In this document: one piece after another, positions 5,259 to 9,633 of the stretch
How the letters are laid out: every line of letters starts with the position of its first letter
Numbering within the stretch: position 1 is the stretch's first letter
Assembly: GCA_015767395.1 (NCBI GenBank)
Contig: JADWMI010000063.1
Span: 1,223 to 10,855, forward strand
Reading direction: 5' to 3'
DNA: 9,633 nucleotides
DNA from: Bacteroidota bacterium
Lineage (GTDB): Bacteria; Bacteroidota; Bacteroidia; Flavobacteriales; Flavobacteriaceae
Position numbers and translations under genes: made by a program
The notes under the pieces: generated by a model
Databases searched by the model: none
What the model was told of the DNA's origin: nothing
Seen by the model: only the letters and a program-made list of their open reading frames with translations

Positions 5259-6025
5259 ATTATTTTTTTAATTACGCGTAGTTTGTGTGTATGCTTTTGA
5301 CTATCAACGTTAAATATGCCGCTATGGTCAATTCTGTCAATACGTACTTTTCCATGTGCGTGAATAATATAATTGTCATTCATAACAATACCAACATGGG
5401 TAATTTGGCCTTCATTATTGTCAAAAAAAGCCAAGTCTCCAGGTTCACTTTCTTCAATAAAACTTAAAACTTCACCTTGTGTGGCTTGTTGGGAAGCATC
5501 GCGTAATAATTGATAACCACAAAGTTTGTACACCATTTGTGTAAATCCAGAACAGTCAATTCCAAAAGGTGTTTTACCACCCCACAAATAAGGTGCATTT
5601 AAAAATTTGTATGCCATTTCAATTATGGCAGGTTTTTCTTTTTTCTGGTTGAAAATGGCGCCATCATATTTGAATATCGTGCCATTTAAATTTATTTTTT
5701 GATTGTTGTAAAAAGGTAAGTTAGTGCCAATAGGAATCGTTAAAAAATTTTGTTTATCATCTGTTGTGAAATCTATCAATTCCCCAGCCAAATGGTTGTT
5801 GTTATTTTTGAGTTCTAAATAAAGTTCTTCTGTTATTTCTTCAAATTGTTTATTGTCTAGCCATCCCTCGTAGTTATCAAAAGTCAAACGGATCTTACTC
5901 CATTTTTTTCGCATTTCTAACACTTTAAATTGTTCTCCAAAAAGTACTTGTGAAACCATTTCACTAGAATCGCAAGGTTCAATTCTAAGGGGTATAATAC
6001 TTAAATTACAAATTCCGTATTGCAT
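5255..6025 (-). CDS. NlpC/P60 family cysteine peptidase with N-terminal SH3-like domains
   Basis: The 256-aa product has a bacterial SH3-like region at its N-terminus (about residues 1-60, with WSKIRLTFDNYEGWLDN), a second likely SH3-like stretch (about 78-125) and a C-terminal NlpC/P60 domain (132-256). The catalytic set is visible: Cys158 in GIDCSGF, His210 in THVGIV and a third polar residue at His222 in IIHAHG. The preceding YLWGGKTPFG is the usual lead-in. NlpC/P60 enzymes cut the gamma-D-Glu to diamino acid bond in peptidoglycan stem peptides. The N-terminus MQYGICNLSIIPLRIEP has no signal peptide or lipobox, so a cytoplasmic role in muropeptide recycling, as for YkfC-type enzymes, fits better than wall cutting outside the cell. 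It starts 18 nt after the thiolase stop, so the two are probably cotranscribed. Confidence 0.9.
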   Translation of the reverse strand: MQYGICNLSIIPLRIEPCDSSEMVSQVLFGEQFKVLEMRKKWSKIRLTFDNYEGWLDNKQFEEITEELYLELKNNNNHLAGELIDFTTDDKQNFLTIPIGTNLPFYNNQKINLNGTIFKYDGAIFNQKKEKPAIIEMAYKFLNAPYLWGGKTPFGIDCSGFTQMVYKLCGYQLLRDASQQATQGEVLSFIEESEPGDLAFFDNNEGQITHVGIVMNDNYIIHAHGKVRIDRIDHSGIFNVDSQKHTHKLRVIKKII

Positions 6026-6043
6026 TTATATTGATTACTAAAA

Positions 6044-7222
6044 TTAAGAAATTCGTTCAATTACCAGGGCGCTTGCACCACCACCACCATTACAAATAGC
6101 AGCTGCACCATATTTAGCATTGTTTTGTTCAAGGATTGAAGTTAAAGCAATTACAATACGGGCTCCAGACATTCCTAACGGGTGGCCTAAAGAAACCGCA
6201 CCGCCATTTACATTTACTTTTGTGGCATCCAATCCTAATATTTTAATATTTGCCAATCCTACTACTGAAAAAGCCTCGTTTAATTCAAAATAATCAACTT
6301 CACTTTGAGATATTCCGGCATTTGCTAAAGCTTTTGGTAATGCTTTTGCAGGGGCCGTTGTAAACCATTTTGGTTCGTGAGATGCATCGGCATAGCCATT
6401 AATTTTTGCGATTGGTTTTAAATTTAATGCTTTGGCTTTGTCAGCACTCATAATAACCAAAGCAGCTGCACCATCATTTAAAGTTGAAGCATTTGCAGCA
6501 GTTACAGTTCCGTCTTTACTAAAAACGGGACGTAAGGTTGGAATTTTTTCAATTTGTACATTTTTATATTCTTCATCTTCAGAAAAAATAATAGGCGCTC
6601 CTTTTCTTTGAGGAATTTCAACTGGTACAACTTCATTTTTATAATTTCCGTTTGCCCATGCTTTTGCCGATTTAGAATAAGATGCTATCGCAAAATTATC
6701 TTGATCTTCTCTTGAAAAATCATATTCATTGGCGCATAAGTCACCACAAGTTCCCATATGTTGTTGGTCATAAACATCGGTCAGGCCGTCAACTAAAAGA
6801 CCGTCAGAAATTTTTATGTTTCCAAGTTTGGTGGCTTTTCGTCCTTCCATATAATGTGGAATACGACTCATGTTTTCCATACCACCAGCAATAATTATTT
6901 CTGCATCTCCAGTTTTAATGGCTTGAGCAGCAAGCATTATCGCTTTCATACCAGATGCACATACTTTGTTAATAGTAGTACATGGAACTGTGTTTGGAAT
7001 ACCAGCAAAAATTGCAGCTTGCTTCGCAGGAGCTTGTCCTAAACCAGCCGATACCACATTTCCCATAAAAACTTCATCAACTAAATTTGGATCTAAATTA
7101 ATTTTGTCCAAAGCACCTTTAATGGCAATTGAACCTAATTTAGTTGCTGAAATATTTGCCAAACGACCAAGAAAACTTCCTATTGGAGTTCGGGCAACCG
7201 AAACTATTACAACTTCTTTCAT
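6044..7222 (-). CDS. Thiolase, acetyl-CoA C-acetyltransferase type
   Basis: The 392-aa product has the standard length of a biosynthetic-type thiolase. It joins two acetyl-CoA to acetoacetyl-CoA, or runs in reverse or on longer 3-ketoacyl-CoA; these uses cannot be separated from sequence. The nucleophilic Cys88 lies in TTINKVCASGMKA. The NEAF motif is present, His347 lies in GGAVSLGHPLGMSGARI, and the second catalytic Cys377 lies in CNGGGGASA near the C-terminus. The start MKEVVIVSVARTPIGSFLG is typical. The enzyme is cytoplasmic and homotetrameric in characterised relatives (AtoB/PhbA/ThlA type). It heads a two-gene unit with the NlpC/P60 peptidase. The 170-bp spacer to the divergent HD gene has only imperfect -7 boxes on this strand (TAAATTCG and AATTTTTG), so I do not assign its promoter. 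Confidence 0.95.
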   Translation of the reverse strand: MKEVVIVSVARTPIGSFLGRLANISATKLGSIAIKGALDKINLDPNLVDEVFMGNVVSAGLGQAPAKQAAIFAGIPNTVPCTTINKVCASGMKAIMLAAQAIKTGDAEIIIAGGMENMSRIPHYMEGRKATKLGNIKISDGLLVDGLTDVYDQQHMGTCGDLCANEYDFSREDQDNFAIASYSKSAKAWANGNYKNEVVPVEIPQRKGAPIIFSEDEEYKNVQIEKIPTLRPVFSKDGTVTAANASTLNDGAAALVIMSADKAKALNLKPIAKINGYADASHEPKWFTTAPAKALPKALANAGISQSEVDYFELNEAFSVVGLANIKILGLDATKVNVNGGAVSLGHPLGMSGARIVIALTSILEQNNAKYGAAAICNGGGGASALVIERIS

Positions 7223-7365
7223 ATTAAATTAACATCAAAAATTCAAGAGCGAATTTAGGCATTTTTGAGCAATATTTTGGTTTTTAAAAATAGATTGTAG
7301 TGTGTAGTTATCAATTGTATTCAAAAAATAACTGCTATTGCAAATGAACATACGATAATTATTGT

Positions 7366-7373
7366 TATTTTTG
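7366..7373 (+). promoter_or_regulatory. Bacteroidota -7 promoter element for the 7TM-HD gene
   Basis: TATTTTTG matches TAnnTTTG and lies 19 bp before the GTG start. The nearest clear TTG upstream (7338-7340) is 25 bp away, a little far for a -33 element. A start of transcription around 7379 would give a leader of about 14 bases. Confidence 0.4.
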
Positions 7374-7392
7374 AAATGAAAACGTATACTTC

Positions 7393-9447
7393 GTGAAAAA
7401 AATAATTAATAAATTTCTTGTCAATCATTCCTTAATTTACAAGATTTTTTTATACATATTTACCATTGTTTTGGTAGTGTATTTATTCCCTAAAGGAGGG
7501 CAGTTCAAATATGAATTTCAAAAAGGGAAGCCTTGGCAATATGAAAATTATTATGCTCCTTTCGATTTTGCTATTCAAAAGACTGACGACGAAATTGAAG
7601 CTGAAAAACGGCAAATAAACAGATCATCAAAACAGTTTTTTAGGTATAATGAAGAGGTTCCCATAGCAGTTAAAAATTCCGTTCTAGAAAAAATTTCATC
7701 TGTATTATTAAATTCGCCACTTTCTGAAAATAATAAGAAGGGTTTAGTAGAAAAGGCAAATGCCATTGTTCAAGATATTTATGAGTTCGGTTATTTGGAA
7801 CCTTCGGCTGAGCAAGAATTTCAAAATACTTTGATTGTATTGGTCCAAGGAAATAAAATTCAAGAAATTCAGCCAATTAAACTATTTACATCTTCGCAAA
7901 TATTAGGATTTATAAATGCTGAAATTGGAGTTCAACCATTTACTCAAGAAGAAAATACGCTTTTAAATATTCTGTATGAAACAGTGAAACCCAATGTTAG
8001 TTTTGATGAGAATTTTACACAAAAAGAACTTCAAGAAAACTTGGATAAAATATCTTTCACCAAAGGTATGGTGGCTGAAAAGGAACGAATTATTTTTAAA
8101 GGAGATATTGTTGGAGGTGAAAAATTCATCATATTAAATTCCTTAAGAAATGAATTTGAGTCTCAAGTTTGGAGTAAGTCTAATTATTATTGGATTGTTG
8201 CGGGTTATACAATTTTAGTAGCCTTGGCATTTTTAATGCTATTGTTGTTTTTAAGAAAATATAGACCAGAAATATTTGAGAATAGTACCAAGGTGACTTT
8301 TTTGTTTTTTAACATCATATTGGTAGTGTTGTTGCTTACCATTATTGTAAAGTACGATGCTAAATATGTTTATATAGCGCCGGTAGTTATATTGCCATTG
8401 GTGTTAAAAGCCTTTTTCGATGCGAGGTTAGGCTTGTTTACACATGTATTAACAATATTGCTTTTAGGCTTTATAGTGCCAAATAGTTTTGAATTTTTAT
8501 TTCTGCAAATTATAGCAGGAATTGTTACTATTTTAACTATTTCTGAATTGTATAAACGGGCTAATTTATTTATTTCAGTATTGCAAATAACATTGGTTTA
8601 TTGTGTTTCTTATTTCGCTTTTTCAATAATACAAGAGGGTAATGCCCAAAATTTAGATTGGGAAATATTTGCATATTTTGCTTTAAACGGAGCGGCAACC
8701 TTATTTGTATTGCCATTGATTTATATTTTTGAAAAGCTTTTTGGACTGGTTTCAGATGAATCATTAAAAGAATTGTCAAATACAAATTCAAAACTGCTTA
8801 GAGCCTTGGCTGAGAATGCTCCAGGAACATTTCAGCATTCATTACAGGTCGCGAATTTAGCCGAAGCTGCAGCCAATGAAATAAATGCAAACTCGATGTT
8901 AGTACGAACTGGTGCACTGTATCACGATATTGGAAAAATGCTGAATCCGGTTTATTTTACAGAAAATCAATCAACTAGTGTAAATCCACATGATGAATTA
9001 ACACCAAAAGACAGCGCTAGGATAATTATTGATCATATCATAAACGGTGTTGAATTGGCTAAAAAGAACCATATTCCTGATAGGATTATTGATTTTATTA
9101 GAACCCATCATGGAACCTCATTGGTTTATTATTTTTACAAGAAGGAAGAAGAATTGAGTGGGGAAAAAGTTGATATACTAGATTTTCAATATCCAGGGCC
9201 AATTCCTTTTTCAAAAGAAACTGCCATTTTAATGATGTGTGATGCTGTTGAAGCCGCTTCAAAAAGTATAAAAGAACCTTCAACAAAAGCCTTTGATACC
9301 TTGGTTGAGAAGATTGTAAACAAACAAATGGAAGATGGTCAGTTTATGAATGCAGACATTACTTTTAAAGAGTTACAAACCATTAAAAAGGTGTTAAAGA
9401 AGAAGTTAATGAACATTTACCATTTAAGAATTGAATACCCAGAATAA
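7393..9447 (+). CDS. 7TM-HD protein, PgpH-type cyclic-di-AMP phosphodiesterase
   Basis: The 684-aa product has the full 7TMR-HD architecture: a first membrane helix at 15-33, an extracytoplasmic region of about 34-262, a block of seven closely spaced helices (265-287, 300-319, 324-341, 345-361, 364-383, 391-412, 425-447) and a cytoplasmic HD domain (about 475-684). Metal-binding residues are visible as His482 in HSLQVANLA, His511/Asp512 in YHDIGK, His548, the THHGT motif (572-573) and Asp617 in MMCDAVEAA. In Listeria PgpH this domain hydrolyses c-di-AMP to pApA, and the outer domain may sense an external signal; I transfer this by family. Start is GTG: an in-frame TGA lies at 7372-7374 and no ATG would keep helix 1. 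It is divergent from the thiolase and transcribed alone. No strong terminator is seen before the tRNA promoter. Confidence 0.9.
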   Translation: MKKIINKFLVNHSLIYKIFLYIFTIVLVVYLFPKGGQFKYEFQKGKPWQYENYYAPFDFAIQKTDDEIEAEKRQINRSSKQFFRYNEEVPIAVKNSVLEKISSVLLNSPLSENNKKGLVEKANAIVQDIYEFGYLEPSAEQEFQNTLIVLVQGNKIQEIQPIKLFTSSQILGFINAEIGVQPFTQEENTLLNILYETVKPNVSFDENFTQKELQENLDKISFTKGMVAEKERIIFKGDIVGGEKFIILNSLRNEFESQVWSKSNYYWIVAGYTILVALAFLMLLLFLRKYRPEIFENSTKVTFLFFNIILVVLLLTIIVKYDAKYVYIAPVVILPLVLKAFFDARLGLFTHVLTILLLGFIVPNSFEFLFLQIIAGIVTILTISELYKRANLFISVLQITLVYCVSYFAFSIIQEGNAQNLDWEIFAYFALNGAATLFVLPLIYIFEKLFGLVSDESLKELSNTNSKLLRALAENAPGTFQHSLQVANLAEAAANEINANSMLVRTGALYHDIGKMLNPVYFTENQSTSVNPHDELTPKDSARIIIDHIINGVELAKKNHIPDRIIDFIRTHHGTSLVYYFYKKEEELSGEKVDILDFQYPGPIPFSKETAILMMCDAVEAASKSIKEPSTKAFDTLVEKIVNKQMEDGQFMNADITFKELQTIKKVLKKKLMNIYHLRIEYPE

Positions 9448-9484
9448 AGAAGTTTAAAATTTCAATAAAAAAAGTAAAAAAATG

Positions 9485-9515
9485 TTGTGTAAATGCAATT
9501 GTAGTTATACATTTG
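9485..9515 (+). promoter_or_regulatory. Promoter of the tRNA-Ser gene
   Basis: TTG at 9485-9487 and TACATTTG at 9508-9515 are spaced 20 bp apart, a textbook Bacteroidota -33/-7 pair and the best promoter in the window. Transcription would start near 9521, about 30 bases before the mature tRNA. A near-symmetric inverted repeat (TGTAAATGCA and TACATTTGCA, 9488-9497 and 9508-9517) overlaps the -7 box. Confidence 0.7.
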
Positions 9516-9549
9516 CACTCGCAAAAATAAGTTCATTAAACATATTTAA

Positions 9550-9633
9550 GGAGAGGTGCCAGAGTGGTAATGGAGCAGATTGCTAATCTGTCGACGGGTA
9601 ACTGTCGCCAGGGTTCGAGTCCCTGTCTCTCCG
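9550..9633 (+). tRNA. tRNA-Ser (anticodon GCU)
   Basis: The sequence folds as a class II tRNA. The acceptor is GGAGAGG with TCTCTCC (closing G-U pair) and G as discriminator, the D-stem is CCA/TGG, and the anticodon stem GCAGA/TCTGT has loop TTGCTAA and so anticodon GCT. A long variable arm with stem CGAC/GTCG marks it as a serine tRNA, and the T-arm is CAGGG-TTCGAGT-CCCTG. It reads AGC and AGU codons. The window ends exactly at the discriminator base, so whether CCA is encoded cannot be seen. Confidence 0.97.

Noticed and set aside
6682..7232. Several plus-strand ORFs opposite the thiolase
   Set aside because: They are antisense shadows of a highly conserved gene with all catalytic motifs intact.
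9448..9549. Mobile-element attachment site at the tRNA-Ser gene
   Set aside because: The window ends at the last tRNA base, so downstream DNA is not visible, and no integrase or repeat of the tRNA end is seen here.

Overview
The window looks like chromosomal DNA from a member of the Bacteroidota, most probably a flavobacterium. The DNA is AT-rich. Several genes are preceded by the Bacteroidota -7 promoter element TAnnTTTG, and start codons sit behind A/T-rich leaders without clear Shine-Dalgarno sequences. The proteins read as flavobacterial versions of their families. This placement is inference from style and gene content; no 16S gene is present.

Left block (1-3674, all on the minus strand, read right to left): rluF (23S rRNA pseudouridine synthase), then tgt (queuosine tRNA-guanine transglycosylase), an LptF/LptG-family lipopolysaccharide-export permease, and an EamA/DMT-type transporter cut by the left edge. 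rluF and tgt each have their own TAnnTTTG box. tgt, the permease and the transporter are packed like an operon, with a 35-nt gap and then a 14-nt overlap. The permease starts with TTG and rluF with GTG.

Middle block (3648-5258) is the least ordinary part. About 355 bp has no convincing gene but holds a probable terminator, an imperfect direct repeat and a 28-codon ORF. Next come an unrecognised 78-aa gene on the minus strand and, divergent from it, a 292-aa protein with an XRE-type helix-turn-helix and a long C-terminal region that may be GNAT-like. The 138-bp divergent spacer contains a 22-bp imperfect palindrome placed over the expected -33 region of the 78-aa gene. It is a plausible operator for the XRE protein and is the best candidate here for an undescribed regulatory module.

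Right block (5255-9633): a thiolase (acetyl-CoA acetyltransferase type) followed 18 nt later by an NlpC/P60 cysteine peptidase with no visible signal peptide, both on the minus strand. The peptidase stop codon overlaps the stop of the XRE gene. Divergent from the thiolase is a 684-aa 7TM-HD protein of the PgpH type (probable cyclic-di-AMP phosphodiesterase) with a GTG start. The window ends exactly at the last base of a tRNA-Ser(GCU), which has a good -33/-7 promoter upstream.

Most of the window is housekeeping: RNA modification, envelope assembly and recycling, central acyl-CoA metabolism and second-messenger turnover. No mobile element, CRISPR array or integrase was seen.
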